From the NCBI GenBank assembly GCA_027489295.1, contig JAIYAA010000279.1:1-64000 (forward strand): a stretch of 64,000 bases of DNA, in the 5' to 3' direction. The notes beneath the pieces are model-generated. The model worked only from the letters and a program-made list of their open reading frames with translations, was not told the DNA's origin and ran no database searches. Source of the stretch: Sphingomonadales bacterium (GTDB lineage Bacteria > Pseudomonadota > Alphaproteobacteria > Sphingomonadales > Sphingomonadaceae). The position numbers and the translations under genes are program-made. Below are positions 33,527 to 40,743 of the stretch, one piece after another; positions within the stretch are counted from its first letter, which is position 1, and each line of letters starts with the position of its first letter.

Positions 33527-34174
33527 TCACGCGGCGCGCTGCTCCGGCGCTGCCGGCTCCTCGGCAAGCGCCCGGTCAATCTGCTCTTGCGTCAACGCCC
33601 CGCATGCCAGCCCAAGGCTGCGCATCTCCGGCTTCATCCGCCGGATCTCGTCGTCACGCATCGGGGCGACCTCCTCCTCCTGGGCGAGCGCCCGGCGGTT
33701 CGCCTCCGCCGCCATCTGCCGCAGCCGCTCGCAGGCCAGCCGATGCCGCGCCATAAGCCCTGCGGCGAGCGTGCGGATCTCTGCCTCGATCTGGTTGGCG
33801 AACTGCATTGGCCGGTGCAGCGCCGCTTGCGCCGCCTCCCGCGCGACACGGCCCGGAAGATCTCCGAGCGCCGTAACCATCACGCTCAGCCACGCATCGG
33901 CTTGTTCCTGGCTGATCCCGGGCGAGACTTTCGTCAGCAGCAGTGACAGGTCTTCCCGGAGCCCGACGCTCAGCCGAGAGGTGATCGTGATCGGACCGGG
34001 CTCAGCCTCCTTCAGCGGTGCAAGGCCGCGCTCATACCGGGCCAAGAGCGGGAAAAGCTCCAAGCCCTCGGCCATCGCCATCGCCTCGCTCAGCGTCCAG
34101 TTCGAGCCGCTCGCGAAAGCGGCGACTGCTCTCGATTGGTCCGCTCGGTCGGCCGTAATGAGGTGATTTGCCAT
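33527..34174 (-). CDS. Early protein downstream of the replication gene
   Basis: The 215-residue protein is largely helical (SQEQADAWLSVMVTALGDLP, RLACERLRQMAAEANRRALA) with no catalytic motif. Its start lies 143 bases inside the DUF1376 gene in another frame; an ATG at about 34084 would shorten the overlap. Position after the initiator-like gene suggests a replication partner such as a helicase loader, but this is only context. Confidence 0.5.
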   Translation of the reverse strand: MANHLITADRADQSRAVAAFASGSNWTLSEAMAMAEGLELFPLLARYERGLAPLKEAEPGPITITSRLSVGLREDLSLLLTKVSPGISQEQADAWLSVMVTALGDLPGRVAREAAQAALHRPMQFANQIEAEIRTLAAGLMARHRLACERLRQMAAEANRRALAQEEEVAPMRDDEIRRMKPEMRSLGLACGALTQEQIDRALAEEPAAPEQRAA

Positions 34175-34886
34175 TTCGCAAGCATCCTTCGATGAATGAT
34201 TTCGGGTCGATCGCGCCTTCGCGCTGCGCTTTGCCGAGGGCGGAGATCACCGCCTCCGGCCCGTGGTCGCGCTTCCACTTGCCCAGCAGCCTGCCGGCGG
34301 CGTCGGGCGTTAGCCCAGCCTCGCCAAGCAGTCGGCGGCCGTGCTCGAACATCACGCGCTCCGGATCTGGCGGGCTTGGCGGCGCCTCCGCGCCCGTTCC
34401 GATAGGAACGGAATTCTTCTTGGGTGAAGGTGATTGTGGCGGGCATGCTCCAAGCATTGCTTCCGGCATGCTTGGAGCATTGCCCGAAGCATGCTCGGAG
34501 GTGTTGCCTTTCGCTGGCCGGCCCGCGTTGCTTGGAGCATCGCCGGATTGTGCCCAGCGCGCTTCAGCAGCGGCCTTCGCCTTGCTCGATCGCCGCTCGG
34601 CATTAGCCTCCGCCTGCGCAAGCTCCGCGTCGATACGCTTATGGCGCCACTCGCCCTCCGCGACCTGAAACAGCCGCTGCATGGCCGGGCGGTGCTTCTT
34701 CCAGGCACGCGCATCCAGCTTGGTGATTTGCTGCAGGACCATGTCGTCGTCGGGTGCTGGCCCGTTCCGCCAATAGTCGAGGATCAGCAGCAGGTAGGCC
34801 CCATGCTGTTCCGTCGTCAGGCGCTGAGTGTCCCCCAGATAGTCGCCCACATAGAGCGGCATCCAGGCGGACGATTGCCGTGTCAT
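34032..34886 (-). CDS. DUF1376 replication-initiator-like protein
   Basis: The 284-residue protein opens with the DUF1376 signature (WMPLYVGDYLGDTQRLTTEQ, HGAYLLLILDYWRN), a winged-helix region found in phage replication proteins. A low-complexity Ala/Pro/Ser/Met linker (about 110..165) contains the repeated DNA listed below. A C-terminal helical domain (RLLGKWKRDHGPEAVISAL) resembles the end of lambda O-type or DnaD-type proteins. It probably starts phage DNA replication from within its own gene. Confidence 0.7.
   Translation of the reverse strand: MTRQSSAWMPLYVGDYLGDTQRLTTEQHGAYLLLILDYWRNGPAPDDDMVLQQITKLDARAWKKHRPAMQRLFQVAEGEWRHKRIDAELAQAEANAERRSSKAKAAAEARWAQSGDAPSNAGRPAKGNTSEHASGNAPSMPEAMLGACPPQSPSPKKNSVPIGTGAEAPPSPPDPERVMFEHGRRLLGEAGLTPDAAGRLLGKWKRDHGPEAVISALGKAQREGAIDPKSFIEGCLRNGKSPHYGRPSGPIESSRRFRERLELDAERGDGDGRGLGAFPALGPV
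34443..34545. repeat. Iteron-like repeats, candidate phage replication origin
   Basis: Within the linker-coding part of the DUF1376 gene, a core related to GCTTGGAGCAT occurs four times in about 100 bases: reversed at 34443..34460 (GCATGCTCCAAGCATTGC), forward at 34466..34483, then degenerate at about 34488 and 34528. The core is near-palindromic (ATGCTCCAAGCAT). A GTTCC/GGAAC inverted repeat and a less GC-rich stretch lie beside it (34396..34435). The lambda origin is likewise a set of iterons inside the O gene. Confidence 0.5.
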
Positions 34887-35266
34887 GATTCAATCACCTC
34901 GATGTCGGGATAACAGGCACGGAACAGCGCCTTGCGGAGCGGCCAGTCGCGCACCCGCATCCCCTTGCTGTCCTCGGCCGTCAGCTGGCCGCCGCGCTGC
35001 CGGTACAGGAAATCGGGCGTGTAGACGGCGCGCCGGCCGTTATCGTGCAGCAGCGTGCGGCCGTTCACCTCGAAGAAGAACTTCGGCCCGATCTGCAGGT
35101 CACTGATCTCGCCAGCCATCTGGAGCAGGTGCAGCTCGTTGCATCGGTGCGCCTCCTTCTTCGACGGGTGCGCGTGCCCCGCCCGGCAGGCGGTCTGCTT
35201 CGCGCTGTACTTGTTGCCCCGCGGCTTGCGCGCGGTGCGCAGCATCGCGGACGGTCGGAAGGCCAT
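34883..35266 (-). CDS. DUF1064 nuclease-like protein
   Basis: The 127-residue protein has the DUF1064 pattern: NKYSAKQT, HPSKKEAHRCNEL, a PKFFFEVNGR strand, YTPDFLY and EDSKGMRVRDWPLRKALF. The D..E..K arrangement resembles PD-(D/E)XK nucleases, and such proteins are proposed to resolve branched phage DNA. It overlaps the DUF1376 start by four bases. Confidence 0.75.
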   Translation of the reverse strand: MAFRPSAMLRTARKPRGNKYSAKQTACRAGHAHPSKKEAHRCNELHLLQMAGEISDLQIGPKFFFEVNGRTLLHDNGRRAVYTPDFLYRQRGGQLTAEDSKGMRVRDWPLRKALFRACYPDIEVIES

Positions 35267-35268
35267 CT

Positions 35269-35568
35269 TCAGCGATCACCGAACAATGGCAGGCCATTTG
35301 CAGGCTCAACGGGACGCACGAAAGGCGCCGGGCGCTCCAGCCCCTTCTTCTCCCGGCCAGCGTACGGCCGGTAGTCAGTGAAATCGATCATGAAGCGCCG
35401 GGCGAGCAAGCGCGCGGAGCGCTCGCTGATGCCGAGCGCCTTGGTCGATTCCTTGAGGGTGCGACCTTCGGCGGCATAGCCCTGCATCATGAGGGCGCGC
35501 TTCGCGCCCTCCTTCGAGACGCCGCGGGTGCATGCGAATTGGTCGAAGAGGTATGGCGGGCTTTCCAT
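35269..35568 (-). CDS. Early HTH-like hypothetical protein
   Basis: The 99-residue protein has a central helix-turn-helix-like segment (GRTLKESTKALGISERSARLLARRF) and a Pro-rich C-terminus. ATG 35568 overlaps the stop of the preceding small gene (TAATG). It probably binds DNA; the target is unknown. Confidence 0.6.
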   Translation of the reverse strand: MESPPYLFDQFACTRGVSKEGAKRALMMQGYAAEGRTLKESTKALGISERSARLLARRFMIDFTDYRPYAGREKKGLERPAPFVRPVEPANGLPLFGDR

Positions 35569-35738
35569 TATCGCCTCCGTGCTCGCTCTTGCTGGATCAG
35601 GTGGCGGATCACTTCCGATCGGACGATCCGCTTCACCGGCCAGACGTGAAAGTCGGTGGGTACGACCGCCGCCAAACGATCGTCGGGCATGCCTCGCAGG
35701 ATGCTCGCGATCATTGGGGCGGTGTACGGTTCGGACAT
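35568..35738 (-). CDS. 56-aa early protein
   Basis: ATG 35738 opens a 56-residue frame starting MSEPYTAPMIASILRGMP and ending in a basic stretch QQERARRR. The TAATG overlap with the next start shows translational coupling. It sits ten bases downstream of the GapR-like gene. No family recognised. Confidence 0.6.
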   Translation of the reverse strand: MSEPYTAPMIASILRGMPDDRLAAVVPTDFHVWPVKRIVRSEVIRHLIQQERARRR

Positions 35739-35747
35739 CGCTGGGTG

Positions 35748-35984
35748 TCAGATCCCGAGAGCCTGCTTGTAGGTCTCAAGCAGCATCTCCGCCTCCTCGC
35801 GGTGATGCTTCTCCATCTTCCGCAGCCGGACGATCGTGCGGATCGTCTTCACGTCGAACCCGGTCGATTTGGCTTCGCCGTAGACGTCCTTGATATCGTC
35901 GCTGATACCTCTCTTCTCTTCCTCCAGGCGCTCGATGCGCTCGATGAGGAGGCGAAGCTGTTCGGCTGAAATGTTGTCGCTCAC
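35748..35984 (-). CDS. GapR-like (DUF2312) nucleoid protein
   Basis: The 78-residue protein matches DUF2312 end to end: [19 protein letters not shown], a [20 protein letters not shown] block and a helical end. The Caulobacter member, GapR, binds overtwisted AT-rich DNA and helps replication. A phage copy in the early operon, three genes before the initiator-like gene, may help replication of phage DNA. Whether it acts on the host chromosome is unknown. Confidence 0.85.
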   Translation of the reverse strand: MSDNISAEQLRLLIERIERLEEEKRGISDDIKDVYGEAKSTGFDVKTIRTIVRLRKMEKHHREEAEMLLETYKQALGI

Positions 35985-36051
35985 TGGTAAGCTCCTTCTG
36001 CTCGGGCGCCGGGATCGGCGCGAAATTGCTGATTTGAGGGTCGCCGCCTGC

Positions 36052-37257
36052 TCACAGGGCGGCCGATGCGATGCCGCCGAGCGTCAGATCCGGCGCGGCA
36101 CGCGAGAACTTGACATTGCGGGTGATCCTGGCTGCGCCGGCCTCGACGCGAGCGAGTTGCTCTTCGAAGGTCTTGGGCGCCGAGGCGGCTGCGCGACGCT
36201 CGCGCTGAAACTCGCGCCTGCCCTCTTCCTCGCCGTGCTGGTTCACCAGCAAACGCAGGCGCCGTCGCTCCGCGCGCGTCAGCACTTCGGTGCTGCGGAT
36301 CTCGCGGGCGCGCTCCGTCAGCTTGCCTGGGCGGCGTACCGGCGGCAGCCGCTCACCGCGCGCGGCGAGCTCGTCGCGGAATTGATTGCGCAGTCGATAA
36401 CCGCTGCAGCTACCGATCCCGCATATGGTCGCGGCGCGCAGCACGGGCATGCGCTTAAGGAGCAGCTCCCGAAAGCGGGCTTTTGTCGATTCGGGGATGC
36501 TGTGCGCCTGGGCGATCAGCTTCACGCGCCGGCCGTTGATATCGCACCCGGGGAGAGCTTGGCCCTTCGCCTTCAGGCGCTTCACTAGCGCGGCGCGGAT
36601 CTTCACCACCGACGTCTTGCTGACACCCGTCTGGTCCGACACCTTGATCGAGCCGAGGCCGGTCAGCAGCAGCTCCTCGACGCGCTTGCGATCCTTCGCG
36701 TCGACCGGAACGCCGGAATAGCGCTCACCATTGCCGGGCGGCGGCAGTAGAGCCTTGCCGCGAGCATCCAGCTCGGCGTTGTAGAGGCGGCGGTAGTGCG
36801 AGACAGATGCGGCGCTGATGCCCATCCGCTGCTGGATCTCGATGTGCTTCACGCCCTTCTTCAGCATGTAGCGCAACCGCTCGACTTCGGCTGGGAGCAG
36901 CTTGCCGGCCCGGTCGCGCTCCGCGGGCCGGTGCCCGCGGGCGGCACAGAGCGCGCTCGTGATCGCGTTCGTCGCCGCGGTCTCGCAGACGCCGAACTGC
37001 GCCGCGATCTTCGAGAACGGAACGCCCTGCTCCCGCATCTCGATCGCAGCGGCCAAGTTCTCCCCGCACAGCATGTGCTTGCGAGCAGGCGCGCGCAGCG
37101 GCGACTTCAGCTTGAGCCGGGCTGCCTTCATGCGGATGGAATAGATGGACCGGTTGGGCAGCGCTCGATGCGCCGCCGGCATACCGCCTTCGGTGTAGTG
37201 CTCGCGCAGGAGCTTCAGCTCAGCCGCCGACCAGGCGGGATTGCGGCGGGCGGACAT
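36052..37257 (-). CDS. Protein with four tandem HTH modules
   Basis: ATG 37257 gives 401 residues; the longer frame upstream is not needed. An N-terminal SANT/Myb-like segment ([17 protein letters not shown]) is followed by at least four related helix-turn-helix modules, each near 65 residues: [46 protein letters not shown] and [15 protein letters not shown]. Linkers resemble each other ([24 protein letters not shown]). The tail is basic. It should bind extended or repeated DNA. It is not a recombinase: no catalytic domain is seen. Confidence 0.7.
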   Translation of the reverse strand: MSARRNPAWSAAELKLLREHYTEGGMPAAHRALPNRSIYSIRMKAARLKLKSPLRAPARKHMLCGENLAAAIEMREQGVPFSKIAAQFGVCETAATNAITSALCAARGHRPAERDRAGKLLPAEVERLRYMLKKGVKHIEIQQRMGISAASVSHYRRLYNAELDARGKALLPPPGNGERYSGVPVDAKDRKRVEELLLTGLGSIKVSDQTGVSKTSVVKIRAALVKRLKAKGQALPGCDINGRRVKLIAQAHSIPESTKARFRELLLKRMPVLRAATICGIGSCSGYRLRNQFRDELAARGERLPPVRRPGKLTERAREIRSTEVLTRAERRRLRLLVNQHGEEEGRREFQRERRAAASAPKTFEEQLARVEAGAARITRNVKFSRAAPDLTLGGIASAAL

Positions 37258-37517
37258 TAGCACACCTCCGCGGCGCCGACACGCGCAGCGAGCGGGATGA
37301 ACACGAACCCATCGATCTCGTGGCGCGCAGTCGACGCGCGCTCGTCTTCCAGGCGCCAGACGCCGCCGACGCACGGCGGCGCGCCGCAGTCTGCCCAGAC
37401 CTCGGCGACCGTCCTGTGGGAACGGAAAGGATAGCCCTCCCCCTCCCCAGCCTCAGCGCGCAAAGATGCGCTCGCGGAAGCTGCCTGCGCAGCCGCCGCG
37501 CCATTCGTGGCGATCAT
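37257..37517 (-). CDS. 86-aa early hypothetical protein
   Basis: ATG 37517 follows GGAG, and the stop overlaps the next start (TAATG). The 86 residues contain RTVAEVWADCGAPPCVGGVW and a strand-rich end (HEIDGFVFIPLAARVG). No family recognised; coupling supports translation. Confidence 0.55.
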   Translation of the reverse strand: MIATNGAAAAQAASASASLRAEAGEGEGYPFRSHRTVAEVWADCGAPPCVGGVWRLEDERASTARHEIDGFVFIPLAARVGAAEVC

Positions 37518-37549
37518 GGTGCACTCCTTCAGCCGGCGCCGCCGGCGGC

Positions 37550-38026
37550 TTATCCTCGGTTCGAAATCAGGCGCGGGCGCAGGCGCTCGCGAAGGCGGTC
37601 GATGTGCTTGCCGGCGTTCTCCACCTCGGCAGCCATGGCGGCGAGTTCGGTGTCGTCGACGATGTTGTCGTCCTCCAGCGCCTCGGCGATCGCGGCGAGA
37701 AGGTTCGCCAGCGCGGTGAACCCGGCCCGATCGGTGCCGACGCCGCTCTGGATCTCGACCAGCTTGAAGCCGAGCAGGTTGAAGACGGGATTGGCGAAAC
37801 GGCCATCCCAAGCCTTGCAAGCATGGAGGAAGGCCAGCGCTCCCATCTCGCCTTCGCCCTTGCGGTAGCGCTCCGCCGAATCCTTCGACCGACCGAGCAC
37901 GCGCCCGAGATCATCATCGGTCGCGCCATCCTGTCGACGGATGTCGTCGAGGCTGTCGCCGATCGTCTTGAGGAGCAAAGATGCCGTTACGGTCTGATAT
38001 CGGCCGTAGATCTGCTGGCGGCTCAA
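37550..38026 (-). CDS. Early regulator-like protein (possible CII analogue)
   Basis: The 158-residue product is read from TTG 38026, overlapping the previous stop (TTGA). Residues 25..75 look like a helix-turn-helix (RRQDGATDDDLGRVLGRSKD, ERYRKGEGEMGALAF). A long C-terminal helix with ALEDDNIVDDTELAAMAAEV could oligomerise. Two genes downstream of the Cro-like gene is the place of cII in lambdoid phages, but equivalence is only suggested. Confidence 0.55.
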   Translation of the reverse strand: MSRQQIYGRYQTVTASLLLKTIGDSLDDIRRQDGATDDDLGRVLGRSKDSAERYRKGEGEMGALAFLHACKAWDGRFANPVFNLLGFKLVEIQSGVGTDRAGFTALANLLAAIAEALEDDNIVDDTELAAMAAEVENAGKHIDRLRERLRPRLISNRG

Positions 38027-38280
38027 CGTGCATTCTCCGAAGCATGGAAAAGGGAATTGGCATCGGTGGGAACGACGGGCGCGGACCGCAGGGAGGGGAG
38101 ATCCGCGCCCGTCCCCGGTCCGCCGTCAGCGACGAGGGGGGAAGAGCCGCTGGCGGCGGCGAGGCCGCAATTCTGTTCGGCGCACTGCGCGGCTTCCGGG
38201 TGCCAGCCACCCACGCCGCATCGGGCGCAGGTGGAGGCGAGCCGGGCGCGCGTGGCGCCTTCGTGGTCGAGGGTGATCAT
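38023..38280 (-). CDS. 85-aa protein with cysteine motif
   Basis: The 85-residue frame is coupled to both neighbours by overlaps. A CARCGVGGW and CAEQNCG segment near residues 18..38 could bind zinc; the rest is low-complexity. No function can be assigned. Confidence 0.5.
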   Translation of the reverse strand: MITLDHEGATRARLASTCARCGVGGWHPEAAQCAEQNCGLAAASGSSPLVADGGPGTGADLPSLRSAPVVPTDANSLFHASENAR

Positions 38281-38474
38281 GCCGCCTGGGCCGCCGGAGC
38301 GTCGTACTGCTCCATGAACTGGCGGACCTTCTTCTCGGTCTCGGGCCAGACGCGCCGGCCAGCGCGCAGCTGGCGGACGAAGTGACGGTCGCCGAGTGCC
38401 TCGTCGCCGAACGGCGTGGGAGCCATGTTCGTCCGCTTGAGGAACGCCTCGACATCGGAGAGCAGCGTTGTCAT
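38277..38474 (-). CDS. Cro-like small regulator, leaderless
   Basis: The 65-residue protein (SDVEAFLKRTNMAPTPFGDEA, DRHFVRQLRAGRRVWPETEKK) looks like one HTH domain. It is transcribed divergently from cI across the operator region. The predicted promoter (TTGACG, 17 bp, TAGCAA) ends seven bases before the ATG, so the message is probably leaderless. The position is that of lambda cro. Confidence 0.75.
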   Translation of the reverse strand: MTTLLSDVEAFLKRTNMAPTPFGDEALGDRHFVRQLRAGRRVWPETEKKVRQFMEQYDAPAAQAA

Positions 38475-38481
38475 GCCAACA

Positions 38482-38563
38482 TTGCTAGATGTGAAAAGTC
38501 ACACCGTCAAGGTGTGAACTTCCTCCCCTACCGTTCCACCCCCGCGGTGTGTGATACTTCACA
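38482..38563. promoter_or_regulatory. CI/Cro switch: two operators and divergent promoters
   Basis: Operators TGTGAAAAGTCACA (38490..38503) and TGTGATACTTCACA (38550..38563) share TGTGA-N4-TCACA, with a half-site (GGTGTGAAC) between them at 38511. The leftward promoter has TTGACG (complement of 38505..38510), a 17-bp spacer containing the first operator, and TAGCAA (complement of 38482..38487). The second operator ends one base before the cI GTG and contains the candidate rightward -10 GATACT (38553..38558) with no good -35, as in a weak maintenance promoter. Confidence 0.8.
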
Positions 38564-38564
38564 C

Positions 38565-39170
38565 GTGAACGAACGAGCCGAAATCGAGCGCATCAAGGAG
38601 CGCATCCGCCAGCTGATGGTCGAAAAGGACATCAAGGCGAAGCCGCTCTCCAAGGCTGCGGGAAAAGGTGAGACGTTCATTCGCGACTTTTTTGCCGCGG
38701 ACGACCTGAAGATCGGCAACCTGCATCGGGTCGCTGACGCTCTGAATGTGACGATCTCCGACATCATCGGCTCGGGCATGGTGTCAGTATCGGGGCGCGT
38801 CGGTGCTGGCGGATCGGTAATTTTCGAAGAAGCCGAAGATGGCTTTGCGCCTCGGCCACCAGGGATCACAGGAGAGGTTGAGGCGCTCGAGGTGAGCGGC
38901 GATTCCATGCTTCCGCGCTATTCGTCGGGCGACATCGTCTACATCGCCCGCGATCACGAAGGCATCCTTGAGTCTGATATCGGCGAATACTGCGCTGTGC
39001 GGCTCGCGACGGGGGAAACCTACGTCAAGCAGCTCAGCCGCGGATCGCGACCAGGATTTTTCACGCTTCTCTCGCTCAACGCAGAGCCCATCACGGACGT
39101 TGAGCTGACCTGGGCCGCGCCCATTATCTTCGTGCTGCCAAGAGCCGCTCGACGTCGGTTGGGGTTCTAA
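38565..39170 (+). CDS. CI-type repressor, LexA/S24 fold
   Basis: From GTG 38565 the protein has 201 residues: an N-terminal HTH (about 20..65, KPLSKAAGKGETFIRDFF, HRVADALNVTISDI), a linker with the Ala-Gly cleavage pair (RVGAGG, 81..82) and an S24 peptidase domain with Ser114 (VSGDSMLP) and Lys155 (TYVKQL). It should self-cleave with RecA after DNA damage and so release the prophage. The start next to the operator implies a leaderless or nearly leaderless message, as for lambda cI from PRM. Confidence 0.92.
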   Translation: MNERAEIERIKERIRQLMVEKDIKAKPLSKAAGKGETFIRDFFAADDLKIGNLHRVADALNVTISDIIGSGMVSVSGRVGAGGSVIFEEAEDGFAPRPPGITGEVEALEVSGDSMLPRYSSGDIVYIARDHEGILESDIGEYCAVRLATGETYVKQLSRGSRPGFFTLLSLNAEPITDVELTWAAPIIFVLPRAARRRLGF

Positions 39171-39540
39171 TCCAGTAACGGAAGCCGGCTGGCGCGTCCG
39201 GGGCCGGCTGGCCCGGGAAATACGATTGCACCTGTGGATCGTCGTCGCAGATCACGACGCTTAGACGCACACCAAGCAGGCACGATCGGCTGTAGCCTAT
39301 ACTGTCTATCACCCCAGATACCCCCCGGCCGTGCTCGTGGATCATGCGATGCAGCCAGCTGCCGCGGGGTGCGTACCCGATCGTCTCTCCGTGAACAGAG
39401 ACCACGCGAAGCGCGGTCTCGTCGTGCGGGTTGTCAGGCTCATGGACAAACCGAACCGCTTCGCCCGCCGCGCATCGCTCGAGCGCATCCTGATAGTGTG
39501 ACACGCCCACAAGGCGCACATACGCAACACCGTCGTCCAA
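39124..39540 (-). CDS. Stand-alone HIRAN-domain protein
   Basis: The 138-residue product from TTG 39540 is a HIRAN domain: VRLVGVSHYQDAL, RFVHEPDNPHDETALRV, GETIGYAPRGSWLHR, and VSGVIDSIG, with a short C-terminal tail. HIRAN domains (as in HLTF/Rad5) bind DNA ends or stalled forks. It converges on cI, overlapping its last 47 bases, and its upstream region carries the third CI operator (39605..39618). It is probably CI-repressed and made on induction or early infection. Confidence 0.8.
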   Translation of the reverse strand: MDDGVAYVRLVGVSHYQDALERCAAGEAVRFVHEPDNPHDETALRVVSVHGETIGYAPRGSWLHRMIHEHGRGVSGVIDSIGYSRSCLLGVRLSVVICDDDPQVQSYFPGQPAPDAPAGFRYWIRTPTDVERLLAARR

Positions 39541-39604
39541 CCGAATCGCTCCAGCATTTTGCCTCCCTCAAGATTCCTGAGCTGAAGAGACAAAACAAGA
39601 ACGA

Positions 39605-39655
39605 TGTGAGAAATCACATTTCTAGTTGACTAGGTGTGATTTACCCCACTACTAG
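39605..39655 (+). promoter_or_regulatory. Third CI operator and candidate rightward early promoter
   Basis: TGTGAGAAATCACA (39605..39618) has the same TGTGA-N4-TCACA form as the two operators near cI. A rightward promoter candidate follows: TTGACT (39626..39631) with a weak -10 near 39650 (TACTAG), and a half-site GTGTGATTTACC in its spacer. It would place the rightward early operon (39698 onward) and the divergent HIRAN gene under CI. Confidence 0.65.
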
Positions 39656-39697
39656 GGGTTCAGATGGCGCGCCGCCGGCCCGCCACGGGAGATCCCG

Positions 39698-39964
39698 ATG
39701 CAACAGCATCCCTCACTTACCGACCCAGACGTCCTGCAGGCGGTCGACGACTTCCGCGACGACGTGCTGGAAATCCGCGCGATCACCGCGCCGCTCATCC
39801 GCATGGAACTGGGCGACCCCCGCCGCGCCGCGATCGGCGCCCAGGTGCAGCGCCGCGTCGACGGCATCGACCTGCGCGCCGCGCGCCTGGGCATGTCCGG
39901 CCTGGTGCTGTTCGAGCTGATCAACATGGCGCTCGACGCCGAGCGCGTGGCGGTCGCGGCATGA
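39698..39964 (+). CDS. First gene of rightward early operon, unknown
   Basis: The 88-residue protein begins after GGGAGATCCCG. It is helical and acidic at first (DPDVLQAVDDFRDDVLEI), with a second helical part (GLVLFELINMALDAERVAV). Its stop overlaps the next ATG. No family recognised. Confidence 0.6.
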   Translation: MQQHPSLTDPDVLQAVDDFRDDVLEIRAITAPLIRMELGDPRRAAIGAQVQRRVDGIDLRAARLGMSGLVLFELINMALDAERVAVAA

Positions 39965-40143
39965 GCGCCCGCCCCATCATCCTCTACCGACCCGAGGTGC
40001 AGAACTGGTGCCCCGGCTGCGGCAAGAGCAACTGGTTCGTGGGCCGGTTCAGCGCCGAGTGCGCGTTCTGCGCCACCGCGATCGAGATCAAGCAGGCGCC
40101 GCGGACCGGATGGGCGCGGCGGCATTGGAAGGCGGCGGCATGA
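39961..40143 (+). CDS. 60-aa zinc-ribbon-like protein
   Basis: ATG 39961 overlaps the previous stop. Two cysteine pairs (CPGCGKSNWF and CAFC) form a probable zinc ribbon; the end is basic. It ends by overlapping the next gene. A nucleic-acid-binding role is possible. Confidence 0.6.
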   Translation: MSARPIILYRPEVQNWCPGCGKSNWFVGRFSAECAFCATAIEIKQAPRTGWARRHWKAAA

Positions 40144-40514
40144 CCTTCCCCCGTCAGCCCGACCAGATCGTGATCACCCCGTCGAACCAGAGCCCCTGGG
40201 TCGGCTGGCTGAACGCGCCAGGCGATCGGTTCACCCGCGCGCAGCTGGGCGCGATGAAGGCGAACAACATCGATCCCGCCACGCACGCCTTCGTCATCAC
40301 CGTGTTCCGCGAGGCGACGATGCGGGAGATGTGGTGGCCGCGCGGCGACGCGCCGCCGGTGTTCCAGTTCGATTGCCCTGTGATGTCGGTGACCAGCGAC
40401 GGCCGCCTGCGCGTGATCTCGCCGAGCGGCGACGTGAAGATCGTGCTGGCGAACGGATGGGTGAAGATCCCGAGCCGGCCCAACCGCCACCTCCTGACCC
40501 GAGGGGCAGCGTGA
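40140..40514 (+). CDS. Early hypothetical protein
   Basis: The 124-residue protein starts MTFPRQPDQIVITPSNQSPW with a coupled ATGA overlap. Strand-rich segments (HAFVITVFREATMREMWWP, PVMSVTSDGRLRVISP) suggest a small beta fold. Family unknown. Confidence 0.55.
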   Translation: MTFPRQPDQIVITPSNQSPWVGWLNAPGDRFTRAQLGAMKANNIDPATHAFVITVFREATMREMWWPRGDAPPVFQFDCPVMSVTSDGRLRVISPSGDVKIVLANGWVKIPSRPNRHLLTRGAA

Positions 40515-40726
40515 TGCGGATCTCGCCCTGGCCCATCGTCTTCACGATGGCGTCCCTGCTGCTCGCCAGCATGCTCATTCGGTGCGTCGTCGCGGCGTAC
40601 CAGCCCCATTCCCCCGAGGTGGCCTCCGCACACCCCCTCGAGGTCGCAAGCAGCGCACAAGCGCGCACCCTCGCTCCGGCCGCGGAGGCCGGCCGGAGCA
40701 AACCGCGAGGGAGGCTCTTAGAATGA
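40514..40726 (+). CDS. Small membrane protein in early operon
   Basis: ATG 40514 overlaps the previous stop (TGATG). The 70-residue product has one N-terminal hydrophobic helix (WPIVFTMASLLLASMLIRCVV) and a polar tail. It would sit in the inner membrane. Function unknown. Confidence 0.5.
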   Translation: MRISPWPIVFTMASLLLASMLIRCVVAAYQPHSPEVASAHPLEVASSAQARTLAPAAEAGRSKPRGRLLE

Positions 40727-40743
40727 AGCCGTTCTCCATCCGT

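Noticed and set aside
39342..39617. 91-aa minus-strand frame with a good ribosome site upstream of the HIRAN gene
   Set aside because: Its body is out-of-frame HIRAN coding sequence; the HIRAN frame carries the recognisable domain. A short coupled leader peptide cannot be excluded.
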